Positions 1 to 10,541 of a stretch of DNA of 64,000 nucleotides are shown here, piece after piece. Both the position numbers and the translations under genes were made by a program. The number at the start of each line of letters is the position of its first letter. Position 1 is the stretch's first letter. The stretch lies in contig OZ020611.1 in assembly GCA_963971575.1 (NCBI GenBank), forward strand, positions 58,065,381-58,129,380. The letters are read 5' to 3'. The notes beneath the pieces were generated by a model that worked only from the letters and a program-made list of their open reading frames with translations, ran no database searches and was not told the DNA's origin. The DNA comes from Liopterus haemorrhoidalis (lineage: Eukaryota; Arthropoda; Insecta; Coleoptera; Dytiscidae).

Positions 1-695
1 AACGACTTTTGTCCCCCGCCCTATCTCTCAGAGGGGTTGATCTAAAAATCTGAAAAAAAATCTTCATAATGTACATTGATGGGAACCGGAATAGTTCAAC
101 AGGAATTGAATCAATTGAATCAATCAGATAAGTTTTTCGAAAAATATCTATTTTTTTGTGTGGTTGATAAAACATAATATTTAAAAAAAATTAATTGTGT
201 GGTATCAAAAGAAAGCTCTTAAGACATAGATTAAGAAGCAAGAACACGATTCTAGCCAAAAATGTGTTAAAAAATTCTTTTCCCGTTCCCTTTTACCCAA
301 AGGGGCCTGAAAAAATTATAAGTAATGTAATGATCTGATATGGAAACGTGCGAGAGGAATTTTTGACCCGATTTCATTTTTGAAAAATATTGCAGTTTTT
401 TTGCTTTTGACTGTTATTGTTTTGACTTGCTTTTGATTATTATTTTTTAAATCATGGCTAAATTATAGATAATAATATTATGGATTTTTTGCATTTATGG
501 CAAAGATAGTGGTGTCTTTTAATGAAATTAAAAATATAATAAAAAAATTTTACCAGCTGAAGACCGAGTTTTGACCGACCGATCAATACATTGTTAAAAG
601 AACAAATATTCGTAAACACCAGTATTAAGTTGGCTTCTTACACTTACTAAATACCTACAAAACCCTGAAATGTGTGAAAATTCACACTTCACACC
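1..695 (+). repeat. Interspersed repeat family F, copy 1 (3' part, cut by window start)
   Basis: This stretch matches 29262-30388 and 47240-48612 in order and orientation. Shared blocks include a CCC-rich segment near its start, 'AGAAAGCTCTTAAGA' near 210, and a terminal block near 640-690 (cttacactta..taaataccta, then ACAAAACCCTGAAATG and a short ACTTCAC end). It has no long ORF. The family's other end, seen inverted at 44.3 kb, carries TACAAAACCCTAAAA, so the two ends look like imperfect inverted repeats. The class is unknown; a non-autonomous DNA element is my guess. Confidence 0.7.
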
Positions 696-741
696 ATTTT
701 GTAAATATGCATTTTCCAAATTATCTCATAAAACATATTAA

Positions 742-1509
742 GGCGGCGCACAACCCTAGAGTTCTCAATAGTTTCTTATACAAAACTAATAATCGGAAAT
801 AAAATTAATAACAATCTATATATCAAAATTTGCAGCGAATTTTTATCTATCTAATAAGATATTTTAAATTGTAGAAAAAACTGTTATGCAATTGTAAATG
901 AGCAAATTGCATTATAGAAGCCATCTTGTAAACCAATCGATGCATCTTTGCGTACGATGCGGCAAATTGTAGCTAAAGCCTCATTTTACAAATAGGTTTG
1001 TAGCTATTTTGTTCTATTGTGAAAACTACTTATAGTTATTGTACTTGATAGTCTAAATTTGCCGCCATATTGAATCTGCCGCGGTTCTCAGAATAGGTGA
1101 TACGAGTAAAAATGATTTAATTTTTGTGAGGAATACGTGTACCAAGTGGCATTCCATTATCATGAAGAGTAATATTTTTCGACGAGGGTTCTAAACTATA
1201 AGTAATCAAGTCGAAATTTTTTTTACGTATTATTTGAACATTTCTACACAAAACTATATAAATATAAAAGTTATTTGAAACCCATAAATAGATTTAAAAA
1301 ATTACAAAACAATATTGCTGATGTCTATTATTAAGTTATTGAGCGGTAATATTTTTACAATAAATGTTTCTACAATTAAAAATATCCTATTTAATTTTTT
1401 AGATAGGTAAAAATTCGGTGCAAATTTTGATCTATAGATTGATACTAGTTTTATTTCAAATCGTTAGTTTTGTATAAGAAATTGATAACCTCTGGGGTTA
1501 TACGCAGCC
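742..1509. mobile_element. piggyBac-type MITE with TTAA target duplication
   Basis: TTAA sits at 738-741 and again at 1510-1513. The element begins GGCGGCGCACAACCC and ends with the near complement of that sequence. The inverted repeats run about 140-150 bp (742-890 against 1365-1509) and diverge moderately. The centre is AT-rich and has no ORF. A TTAA duplication with terminal inverted repeats is the hallmark of the piggyBac superfamily. The superfamily call is an inference because no transposase is present. Confidence 0.7.
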
Positions 1510-1552
1510 TTAATGAGGAATTTCTATAGATCGTAGATCAGTTATTTGTACC

Positions 1553-1872
1553 CAGAGCCGTAACTAGCTTTTTTGGGCCCTGGGCAATATTTTATAATTG
1601 GGCTTCCCTAAACACATAATACAAGTAATGTCCTAACAAAAAAAATCTTGATTTCTAAAATACAAATGATGACCTAAAAAAAAAAAGTTCTCACTTCTAA
1701 AATCCAAGTAATGACCTAAAAAAGGTCCTCTCTTTTAAAATTCAAGTGATGACCTCAAAAAAAGGTCTCCCTCAAATACAATTATTATGCCAATATATTC
1801 CTTTCTGCCCCCTTCCCTGCGATCTGGGCCACGGGTATATTGGTCTGTTGCCCCTGCCTAGCAACGGCACAG
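1553..1872. mobile_element. hAT-type MITE, about 320 bp
   Basis: The ends are CAGAGCCGTAACTAG and the imperfect complement of CTGTGCCGTTGCTAG. Flanks TTTGTACC (1545-1552) and TATGAACC (1873-1880) match at 6 of 8 positions, consistent with an aged 8-bp hAT target duplication. The inside holds a degenerate repeat of about 35 bp containing 'aatgacctaaaaaa'. Similar internal motifs recur near 42545 and 49700, so this is one of several related MITEs in the window. Confidence 0.65.
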
Positions 1873-1880
1873 TATGAACC

Positions 1881-3330
1881 ATTCTATAAGTTCATCAAAA
1901 AAATAAATAAAGAAACAAAAAATGCACCTTTTACAGTTTTTGTTTTTTTACGTTCTTTTTTGCGCGTTTTATATGGTACAAAACACGTTTTTGATTAATG
2001 TCATTAAAATTTTAATGAGGAAAAATAAGAAAAATCGTTTTTTTTTTTTTTTAATTTGGAGAAATCACTTTTTGCGTGAACAAAATAAATGTTTTTTAAC
2101 AAAAACAGGTTTAAATTATTTTATTTATTCTATTTTTTAAACATTATTATTACTCTATAACGACTTGAAAGTAAAATATATTCAAAGTGAAATTTTTGAT
2201 ATTTTGAATGAAATTTTTGATATTTTGAAGATTAAGTAAAGCAGTTGTATTGTTAAAGTGGCCCATAAAAATCTATTTTTGCTTGGAAATGAGAAATTAA
2301 TAAACTTATTTAACAGTGTAAAATCTATTTATTGCTTAAGATCTTTAAAACGCAAAAAATTGTCATCTTATGTGAGGACATTTTTGTACTCACTAAATGA
2401 TAATTCTTATATTAATTCATAAATTACGGATATTTACTGATTGGAAATCAGTTGCGAAAAGAAGGGCAAGAATTTTTAATTAACATAAAATGAAACTGGA
2501 GATGATCCTCCTGATAAGCCTTTCAGACCTCGAAATAAAATAATTAGAGTTACTGGAATATACCAGATTAAAATATTGTTTTTACTATTAACGAAACACA
2601 AAGCAGATGTCGTTTAGCAACGACAAATATTTGATCGTCTTTATCGTTGATGAATGACTAACAATTCAGAGAAAACCCCGCGTCGTTGAAGAATCAAAAT
2701 AATTAACATCGTCAATGACAAAATGAAAACAAAAAAAAGGTCGTAGAATATATCTGTCTACGTTGTTTTTGTTGGTTCCATAAGCTTCTAGAGTGTATCC
2801 CAACACAATGAAAAACGCCGTAAAACCGGCATAATAATAATAACGTAATTAAAAATGTTATTTTATGTTTAAATCCCTACGTAAAAACCTCACCATCTTG
2901 TTTAGTTATTTAATACATTAGTATAAAAATTTAAAAACTTAAAATTTTCTACTAAATTCTAAATTTTGTTCTAATATTTTTCAGAAAGAGGTCATCTAAG
3001 ACAGTTTCAATAAAGTTAAAAGAATATATCTGTAAAAATTCTATCAGAACAAATAAAAAATTTCATGGATTTAAGTTTAGAGCACTTTTCGGAGATTGTG
3101 CTATAAAATTTACCCTTACTTCATAATAACAGATTTTATAATGCTTATCAAAGAGATATTAAATTGTTTGACAACTAGATTATAGTTTTACTCTCAAGTT
3201 ATAAATGTAAGGAAAGTTTTGCAAAAGTGTTCTCGAGTTTTTAATATTCCTTCACGTTTAACACCTGAACCTTATTGAACGCACCGATTGTTAAGTGTGG
3301 AACCCTGCATGTTCCCTGATATTAACCAGG
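1881..3330. other. AT-rich intergenic DNA, no gene seen
   Basis: Only short low-complexity ORFs rich in Phe, Lys and Asn codons occur here. I see no inverted or direct repeat ends and no protein motif. Confidence 0.6.
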
Positions 3331-3484
3331 TACCTGCTCTAGGAGCACGATCACGACGTCGTGAAGTAGGGACTCACGACTTAGATTGAAAACGCGAAAT
3401 AAAGCGAATGGACTGTATTGCCCGCAATCTCACGCGATTGTAGAATGCTGGAAATAGGATTGGATACAAATACGAGAAGAAGAG

Positions 3485-4249
3485 GTGAGCGAAGATGAAG
3501 GAAGGACAGAGGGTAAGGAGAATCATACTGAAGGTTTTTTGATGGAGATAATGGGGAGAATGGAAAAGGACAAGAACGAAATAAAGGAAGAAATAAGGTT
3601 GATGGGCGAAGAATATGGTAGGAGGCAGGCAGAGCAGGCGGAAGAGATCAAGGGGCTGAAGCTGAGTTGGAGGACACAAGAAGAAAGCTAGAAATAATGG
3701 AAAAAAATGAGAGAGGGCCAAGGTCGGGGGGACAGGAGGAGGTGGAATTAAGGGAGTTGGAGAAAATGATGGAGGAGGTAGAGATAGGACAAGAAAGGGG
3801 TGAAAGGGAAGTGAGGAGAAGCAATATAGTAGTCAGAGGGGCAGAGTTGAATAATATGAAGAATAGGGAGGTAGGATTAGAGGAATGATAAAGGACAACA
3901 GGGAAAGAAATAGAAGTAGAGTACAGGAGATAGGAAAGGGAGAAGAGAAATTGTGGATAGTACAATTGAAAAAGTGGAAAGATAAAAGAGCAGTGATAAT
4001 GCAGAAAAGTTGACTGAGAGGAAAGGAACTGTACGTTGATGATGACTTAACAAAGAAGGAGAGAGAGATTCAGAAGAAGCTAAGGGGTATGCTGAGAGAA
4101 GAAAAGGAAAAAGGCAGACAAGCGAAGCTGGGATACATGAAGCTACACATAGACGGGATATGGTTGAGATGGAATGAGGTTATGGGCGAGTTAGAGGAAA
4201 TGCGGGATTTTCGGCAAGAGGGGAGGATTAAGATCGGAGAAGGATATTA
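3485..4249 (+). pseudogene. Decayed LINE ORF1 (coiled-coil plus RNA-binding region)
   Basis: Three frames must be combined. 3485-3691 gives a Glu/Lys-rich coiled coil (EIMGRMEKDKNEIKEE). 3667-3888 continues the coil and then reads RRSNIVVRG, the pattern that opens the RRM-like domain of L1-type ORF1 proteins. The frame from about 3887 reads ELYVDDDLTKKEREIQKKL, typical of the C-terminal part. Family knowledge: such proteins trimerise through the coil and bind their own RNA. Frameshifts and stops (for example near 4015) show it is dead. The Ser/Pro/Phe-rich minus-strand ORFs here only complement the purine bias. Confidence 0.6.
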
Positions 4250-4685
4250 GGAAGGTGTATGGGAATGAAGGAAAAGGACCGTGGGATACAGAAGGGGGAA
4301 AAAATAGGAAGGAAGGGGGATGAGGTTACCTGGATGGGGGAGGAAGAAAGGGACATAGGAGAAGGGGTGAAGAAAGGGCTGGCAAGGGCGAGAAGGGAAG
4401 AAAATATAATAAGAAGAGGGAGAGAGCTGAGTGAGGGAATGGAGAGAGCGGTGGAAAGGAGAAAATTGGAGTCCAAAAAGGGGGAAGAAGCCATGGTGGG
4501 GATAGAACAGGAAGGAAGAACCGAAGAACTGAGAACAGGAAGGAAGAGAGATGCAAGGAGGAGGAAAGAAGAGAGGGAAATGAAGAGAATAAGAATGTAG
4601 TTTGTAAAGTAAAATAATGTATTACGTATTTGGGTAATTGTTAATGTAATAGTTTGAACCCGGCACGCCGAAAGGCCCACGGGTA

Positions 4686-4686
<1 letters not shown>

Positions 4687-4724
<38 letters not shown>
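4687..4724. repeat. (TA)n microsatellite, LINE tail
   Basis: An uninterrupted TA run closes the ORF1-only LINE and directly abuts the resumed family R sequence. Confidence 0.9.
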
Positions 4725-4726
<2 letters not shown>

Positions 4727-5080
4727 AATACAGGTTAATTGGCTTACCTAGTAGTTGAAGCGTTCATATCAAGGGGCCCTTTGAGCTGCTGTAGTCTTCT
4801 GGTCCACCAGGTCTAGAATTGGGATTGGACACACACCCGCGTTCGATATACTTAATAAGTCCAAACTGTATTCGCGAATTGACATATAACAAACACTAAG
4901 ACACGAGAAAAATATATGTAACATACATTCGTGAACTGCAACCATGCAAACGACACCAAAGCGGGGTCACAACAGGTCGCGCTAAGTAGACGAATATTTA
5001 CCCGAAACACGGTTGGTTTGAGTGCTAGATTGTTAATGTAGAATAAAATTGTAGGCTAAGAAACCCCCCACTTAAATAGA

Positions 5081-5221
5081 AAAAGTTCACACAAATTGGC
5101 ACGAACATTGATAATAGAAATTTGCATACCTGTCTAGCTGTACGGTAGGACTTGTGGCCAAAAGGCTGGTCCTAGAGAGTTGAATTTTGGTATGCAACAT
5201 GCATACAAAGAATAGCATATA
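5081..5221. other. Short spacer with a family F-like scrap
   Basis: A GTTGAATTTTGGTATGCA block near 5180 resembles the end region of family F seen at 23680 and 47330 (GTTGAAATTTGGCATGC). There is nothing else. Confidence 0.35.
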
Positions 5222-6445
5222 TTGGGTTAATGCAAAAGTTCGTTCCGTTTTTAGCGCTAGACAGCAGACTTCACACGTGTTAAGTTTTGAAGTCATTTGA
5301 ATAGAAAACATTTCATCGGGAAAAAAAATTATTTGGTTGTTTTTTTAAATTTTATTAAGCATAAAAATGGCAGAAACTAAGCATTTTCGACATATTATGC
5401 TTTTTTATTTTCAAAAAGGCAAGAATGCTTCGCAGGCGCAAAAAAAGATTCGTGCTCTGTACGGTGAGGGAATTGACGATTTCACGTGCCGTAAGTAGTT
5501 CAGAAAATTTAAGTATTTTTCTTATTATTATTATTTTTATTTTTATTTTGCCATTCATTCGGAATACTGTTCACAAGTAAGTGATATTAAAAAAATGTTA
5601 TTTGGTTTTGTAGCATTTTATTGCAAAATTATATTTGTTAAGATTTCTTTAAGGGTAGAACAAACTACATAATTAATTTCACCACACTATCCACGACATA
5701 CAGTAACAACTTTTTTCATTTAAATCAATTATAATAGAATATAAAAGTTAAAATAATTTTGTATTTTTTGACGTTTTAACACTCAACGCACAATCAACAA
5801 CCTCATAACCATAGCAACTCTCACCATCCCTTACCATCACAAAACTGCGCACAGTGGCGTTCCGTTACAGCTTTGTTTTGTAAATTTTGTTAAGCATTAA
5901 AAATTAAAAAATAAGGAAAACTTATTTAATAACATAATTTATTTTATATTTTTTAAATTTTATCATTAATTCGGAGAAATACTGTCCACAATTAAGTGAA
6001 TGAAAGCCAGCAATCAACCAGAAGTGGTCTGAATTAGCCAACAGAAAGGGCATTGTGTACCATTAGGACAATGCTAGACCACACGTGTCGTTGGCCACCC
6101 GACAGAAAGTATTACAGCTTGACTGGGATGTTTTGATTCATCCACCATACTCTCCCGACCTGTGTCCTCCGACAACCATTTATTTAGATTGCTTCAAATC
6201 AGCTTAGATGGTAAAAACTTTACTTCCTTGGAAAGCTTGAAAAATCACCTGAATCATTTCTTTGCCCAGAAACCTCAGAACTTCTATGAGTGCAGGATTA
6301 TGCAGCTACTGGAGATATGAGGAAAGGTCATCGAACAGAACAGAACATACTATATGGATTAAATATAATTTTTAGTAAATACAATGTTTATTCAATTTTT
6401 GTAAAAAAAAAAAAAAAAACGGGATGAACTTTTGTATCAACCCAA
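5222..6445 (+). mobile_element. mariner element (mellifera-like), inactive
   Basis: TA target duplications occur at 5220-5221 and 6446-6447. Imperfect terminal inverted repeats are TTGGGTTAATGCAAAAGT on the left and, on the other strand, TTGGGTTGATACAAAAGT on the right. The size is close to the usual 1.3 kb, but the middle is replaced: roughly 5520-5990 is AT-rich filler flanked by two similar blocks around TTCGGA..ATACTGT (near 5560 and 5970), suggesting an internal insertion or duplication. Confidence 0.85.
5367..6320 (+). pseudogene. mariner transposase remnant
   Basis: The N-terminal part starts at ATG 5367 and reads KHFRHIMLFYFQKGKNASQ, the helix-turn-helix region of mellifera-type mariners. 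It hits a stop after FTCRK. From about 6015 the C-terminal catalytic half reads ANRKGIVYH, then [14 protein letters not shown], then [10 protein letters not shown]. The Asp of DNARPH is the second catalytic residue. The motif that should carry the third (SPDLAPSDYHLF in relatives) reads [13 protein letters not shown], so that Asp is lost. The first Asp region is missing with the middle of the gene. Confidence 0.8.
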
Positions 6446-6537
6446 TAGAAACCAGTGGCGAAGGGAAACCTCCGCGAGACTTGCCCTCCCATAAAAAAAA
6501 AAATAATTAAAAATTTTATTTTTTTTAAATATTTATA

Positions 6538-7099
6538 GACCGGGAGCTCATGACATTTTTGGTCTCCGATTTCATACAGCATGCCTTTTGGAGGAGAGAA
6601 TATTTACCCTGTGACAACAAAAAAGGTATGGTACTAAACCCCTGCACGCTTTCCGGTCATAGGGAAAATTGCATTTCCACTTGCACAAAATTTTTGTGTT
6701 TTTCTCTGATTTAATATTGCTTGCCCTTTTGTCAAAAGAAAGTTAAACATATTTAAAGTCTTTTAATTATAGGCATGCTGTATGAAGACGCGGAAAATCA
6801 TATTTTTTTATTACAAGATCACATGACCGTTTGAGCCTTTTGACTCTCCGAATCGCATGCATATATTTAAAAGACTTTAAATTTGTTATAACTTTCTTTT
6901 GACAAAAGGGCAAGCAATATTAAATCAGAGAAAATCACAAAAATTTTGTGTTTAAGTGGAAATGCAATTTTCCCTATGACCGGAAAGCGTGCAGGGGTTT
7001 AGTACCATCCCTTTTTTGTTGTCACAGGGTAAATATTCTCTCCTCCAAAAGGCATGCTGTATGAAATCGAAGACCAAAAACTGTCATGAGCTCCCGGTC
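6538..7099. mobile_element. 562-bp near-perfect palindrome (foldback MITE)
   Basis: Arms of about 240 bp (6538-6775 and 6852-7099) are inverted copies that I read at roughly 95 percent identity or better, separated by a loop of about 75 bp. The ends GACCGGGAGCTCATGACA are identical, and TA lies directly outside both (6536-6537, 7100-7101). There is no ORF of note. A TA duplication suggests mobilisation by a Tc1/mariner-type transposase. A transcript through it would fold into a long hairpin. It lies upstream of the host exon at 7932 and so is probably intronic. Confidence 0.8.
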
Positions 7100-7931
7100 T
7101 ATTAGATAAATCTTCAAAAATACATCAAATTATGTCCGATACAAATTTTTGTCCAAGGCTTGGTTTACTAGTTACGAATTAATTATCATGACCATGGAAA
7201 CGTTACATATAATGGTTGGTTTATATACGGAACAAGAATATGGAATGGGAAATAAGAATAGTACACAAGAATAAAAAATATGAAACCGTTTATATCGGAC
7301 ATAACATTTCGTCGCTGCGCTTGCGTACTTGCGTTGGCCTGTGTTTAACGGTTGTCATTTGACAGGTTGTTGTGTTTAATATAACCTTTAAAAAAATATT
7401 TTGTTCAGTAAAATGGATTCAGAATATTTTGTAAATTTATTTGCTTGTGTTTCCCACATTATATTGTTGTTTTCAACCCTCTGATCACAGCTGGAAAACA
7501 TCTGTTGAACAAATTTTATTACGGCCGACATCTTGACCATTGTACGCATGCTTCTCGTCTCTTATTCTTGGAATAAGAATAAATTGTTAAATGTTGCCAA
7601 CATTTCTTGTGTTTAAGTTAAATTTCATTCCTACATAAACCGATATACGGCGTAGCCATGTTTTAACATCTTGTTTACTATTATTATTTGAACGAAAGGT
7701 AGGTGTTTAAACTATTGCCGAAAGATGATGTTAGCTATATTAGCAGATTTTCTTTGGGGATCCACAATCTGTCTGAAAATTTGACTGCAGTTAAATGAAA
7801 GATTCAGCTTTCAAAACATATGAACGACATGCGACATAAATTCGTCTTATTGTTCGTTCTACAAACTTTCTGATCGTCCCTCGTAAATGTTCAGTACAAT
7901 TAATAGTTCTAAAATTGTTGTTTGGTTGCAG
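7100..7931 (+). other. Probable intron with a possible small MITE
   Basis: The stretch ends with a pyrimidine-rich tract and AG (7930-7931) before the host exon. GGTTTATATACGGAAC at about 7217 and the near complement of GGTTTATGTAGGAATG at about 7630 may be ends of a roughly 420-bp MITE. No target duplication is clear, so this is weak. Confidence 0.4.
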
Positions 7932-8113
7932 AAAGTGCGGGGGAAGATGAAGAAGATGTCTCAGAAACCACCATGAAGCCCGGCCCAACAAATATCGGCG
8001 GTCTTGGAGACCGGAGGGCTAGACTTGGCTCCAAAGGAGATGTCTACCTCGACATGCCGCAAGCATCACAAAATCTTCTTGACAAACCTGTAGATATTGA
8101 TAAAAAAGTTAAG
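7932..8113 (+). CDS. Internal coding exon of an unrecognised host gene
   Basis: A 182-nt exon is bounded by a pyrimidine-rich acceptor (ttgtttggttgcAG) and a consensus donor (AAG|GTAAGAT at 8114). It starts in phase 1 (two bases complete a codon) and ends on a codon boundary. The peptide opens acidic (SAGEDEEDVSETT), passes through a Gly/Arg stretch (NIGGLGDRRARLGSKGDV) and ends LLDKPVDIDKKVK. Codons are GC-richer than the surroundings and there is no transposon motif, which is why I take it as a host gene. I do not recognise the family and see no membrane segment. The next exon is at 8614, in matching phase. Confidence 0.65.
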
Positions 8114-8613
8114 GTAAGATAATAAACTTGAATATATATTTTCCTGTCTATAGTTGAACTTCCGTGAAAATGTATTGTGAGAAATCCTTTGTACTTTATG
8201 CTTTGTTAGACACAGACCACTTCAGGTGCACTTTTTTCTTTAGTTGAAGTTGAGTCGAAATTTATTCTTAAATTTACTACACGTGCCGCATATTTATTAC
8301 TATTAATTCAGTATATTATAAAATATGTTGAAGAAGGTCTAATTCATGTTTCAGCTTATAGTCTTAACATGAAACTTAATTAATTCGATCTTTTTTACCA
8401 TAATTGGTATCGAGGTTTGAGTCTATGCAGTGCTTGATAAAGCAAAGGCTGTAGAATGACTAAATCAAGAGAGGATCCAGGAGGAAAATGAATGCGACCT
8501 TCCCCACTGAAAAAAATAGATGTAGTATTTATAGTTTATTTAGCAAAACTATGCAAATTTATTGTGTGTTTTTCAATTTTTATATCACCGCCCGCACTTT
8601 ATAATCAATTCAG
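8114..8613 (+). other. Intron between the two host exons
   Basis: It is 500 bp long, starts GTAAGAT and ends CAATTCAG. It is AT-rich and no insertion was recognised within it. Confidence 0.6.
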
Positions 8614-8685
8614 GTGCAAATGATTGTAGATGATGAAGATATCCAAAAACGCCATTCAGTTTTTAATACGCTGTACGGCTCTTGA
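8614..8685 (+). CDS. Terminal coding exon of the same host gene
   Basis: After acceptor ATCAATTCAG the reading frame, in the phase left by the previous exon, gives VQMIVDDEDIQKRHSVFN, then TLYGS and TGA at 8683-8685. The frame match and the abrupt change from coding-like to AT-rich sequence after the stop support it. Together the two exons supply about 84 C-terminal residues, acidic then basic, with no recognised domain. An alternative is that the phase match is chance. RNA evidence would settle it. Confidence 0.55.
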   Translation: MQMIVDDEDIQKRHSVFNTLYGS

Positions 8686-9104
8686 AACGGCTCTGGAGTT
8701 ACATAAAGAAAATTGTTTGTCTGTACTTTTTCTACTAGACTAACCCGGCATTGTCTCTATGAAGTGCTTCCTCTATTACTGTGTTGAGCACTGTGCTTTT
8801 GGACTTATACCAGTAGGTGTTTCCACGTCTGTGGAGTCCCAACAAAATACTGTCGACTCCGACATCGAAATCAACTCCGGAATTTTTGTTACCGCTGACA
8901 CCAACTCCGACTCCGATAAAGAAAAACCCTTCTTCCCTTCAGACTAGTGGGCAGGCGGTTAATCGCAAATATTCGGATAGTCGACCGCGCGACCTTTTAA
9001 TTTTTGTTTCTTGGAATGCTTTGTCTTTCAGAACTTTTTTTTTTTTTTTTCGCTAAATCTTCTGTATGACTCTCTGGATTTTTTACTCAATAGCTCACAA
9101 TAAA
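8686..9104 (+). other. Host gene 3' UTR with AATAAA signal
   Basis: An AATAAA lies at 9099-9104 and is the first clear polyadenylation hexamer after the stop. Within the UTR, 8830-8920 repeats ACTCCGAC-type motifs, which may be a short degenerate repeat. The ORF at 8759-8947 crosses this and looks spurious. Confidence 0.45.
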
Positions 9105-9117
9105 GCGAAGTTAAAAG

Positions 9118-10322
9118 TAGATTTTGCTACTTATACGTTTGTCCACCTTTGTGGTCGGATTACAATAAACAGAATTCTATTGTATCAATGCCAATGAGAC
9201 GATTCTATTGGCGGTTGCTAAGTAACGACTGTTATTTTTTTATCAACTATAGAATAGGATATTATTAGTCATAATCCCATCACTGATTTAGATTGTTTTT
9301 CACTGCTTTGTTCCATCTGATTTTTGGTCCACGCTTGGGTCTATTTCCTTGTACCCTTATTTTCATTCAAAGTTTATACTTTGGAATCCTTTCCGGTTTC
9401 ATCCTGATCATGTGGCTTTACCTTTTGTCTCCAATGAATCAAAGTACAGTTGTGGAACTAAGGCTGAAGAAACAACCTCAATATAAGAACGTTATCTTAT
9501 ATTTTAGCTCTTAATCTCTTAAGAGTTTTTTAAGGCTTTCTAAGAGTTTCACCTCTGTTGTCTGTATTCTGCTTTGCAGCCTCGTCTTTTGCGTCTAGAT
9601 TCCGCTGCAGTATATGTTAGCACAATTGGTACAAAAAATTGTAAATACTACAATTGGTAATAAAAAAAAAAGGTACAAATATTGAGCTGAAAACTTTCAC
9701 CTTTTCATGTTAGTCGCGTTGAATAAACATCTTTTATTATGATATTTATTTTCGCTTTCATTTCTCCATTGTTAACTAACGTCAATACCAGGTTTTTCAA
9801 TTCTTAATTAAATCTTGATATCATTAGTCTAGAGGTTTCAAATCGGTTAGAACTGATTTGCAAAAAACGTTTTTTTAAGCATTCTTTTTTCAGCTTAATT
9901 TTTATTTAAAATGTTAATTAAAACTAATATTTAGATAATTAATAATTAAATAATATGACAGCTAGACAACTGTTTTAATATAATGTTAAACTGTGCACAT
10001 TAATTTTCTTTTGTTCACTATTATGCACGTTTTAACGCGACCGTTTTCTTTGTTGCATATCCATCATCTTTTGAAATTTATTTCATTCCTATTTTCTGTT
10101 GCTTAAAAAAAACAATGTCCTTCATTTATTTGCTTTTTCCTAATAGATCTTTAAACATCTCACTAGATACATTTCTAGTTCCCTATTGAATTTCCCTTTT
10201 AAATAATACTAATAACTGTAATATTTTATTATTGGGTACCATACCAATATTTACAATTTAAAGAAGAAAGAAAAACAATTAATGAAATAAACATAAAATG
10301 GTTCAGGTAAACAGGTACAAGA
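9118..10322. other. Intergenic DNA without recognised genes
   Basis: It holds a 73-codon hydrophobic ORF at 9293-9514 with no motif I know, and otherwise AT-rich sequence. No repeat ends were found. Confidence 0.5.
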
Positions 10323-10541
10323 TCAACTAAAAGCTGCTTTACATCTAGTATCTAAATGAAAAGAAGAGAATTCGATTACAAACATCTGTTTGGTCTTGAT
10401 ATCCAGGAGGGTTATGTCCGGCTTAGTGGCTGTCAGTAACCTCGAGGTGGGGAAAAAGTAATTCCAATAAATGCGGCATTTGGAATTTTCCACCACCGAT
10501 TCTATGTTAATATGTTTATAAATATTGTTATTATTAACCAC
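10323..10541 (-). pseudogene. LINE fragment with R2-type endonuclease-like motif
   Basis: The peptide contains SVVENSKCRIYWNYFFPTS, then KPDITLLDIKTKQMFVIEF. The pattern of a conserved (R/K)PDI..LD followed by a hydrophobic strand ending in Glu resembles the C-terminal restriction-like (PD-(D/E)XK) endonuclease of R2-like LINEs. Only about 70 codons survive, with no reverse transcriptase beside them. The assignment rests on motif memory alone. Confidence 0.45.

Larger units (their letters stand above)
3418..4727 (+). mobile_element. ORF1-only non-LTR retrotransposon insertion
   Basis: The limits come from comparison with family R copy 2, which runs straight through this point near 24465-24490. 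The insert is strongly purine-biased on the plus strand, encodes a decayed ORF1, and ends in a GAAAGGCCCACGGGTAG block followed by a (TA)n tail. I see no ORF2, endonuclease or reverse transcriptase. It resembles half-LINE elements that would be moved by a partner's reverse transcriptase (inference). The LINE at 17943-18928 has a similar purine-rich style and microsatellite tail and may be related. Confidence 0.6.
3335..5080 (+). repeat. Repeat family R, copy 1 (retroelement-leader-like), interrupted
   Basis: It matches 23863-24935 in three blocks: CTGCTCTAGGAGCACG at the start, a block around 4735-4800 with CCCTTTGAGCTGCTGTA, and an end block with CCCACTTAAATA. On the minus strand the family shows ACTACAGCAGC followed by CTAGGTAAG, which resembles an LTR leader with a splice donor. 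No terminal duplication could be set, so this class is only a suggestion. Copy 1 is split by the ORF1-only LINE at 3418-4727. Confidence 0.55.

Noticed and set aside
3374..4680. Long Ser/Pro/Phe-rich ORFs on the minus strand
   Set aside because: They are the complement of the purine-rich ORF1-like plus strand. Composition explains their openness and no domain is visible.
8759..8947. 62-codon ORF after the host stop
   Set aside because: It lies in the presumed 3' UTR over a short ACTCCGAC-like repeat. There is no splice signal or motif.
9293..9514. Hydrophobic 73-codon ORF as a small membrane protein
   Set aside because: It has no relatives I recognise, no clear start context, and T-rich DNA makes hydrophobic ORFs common.
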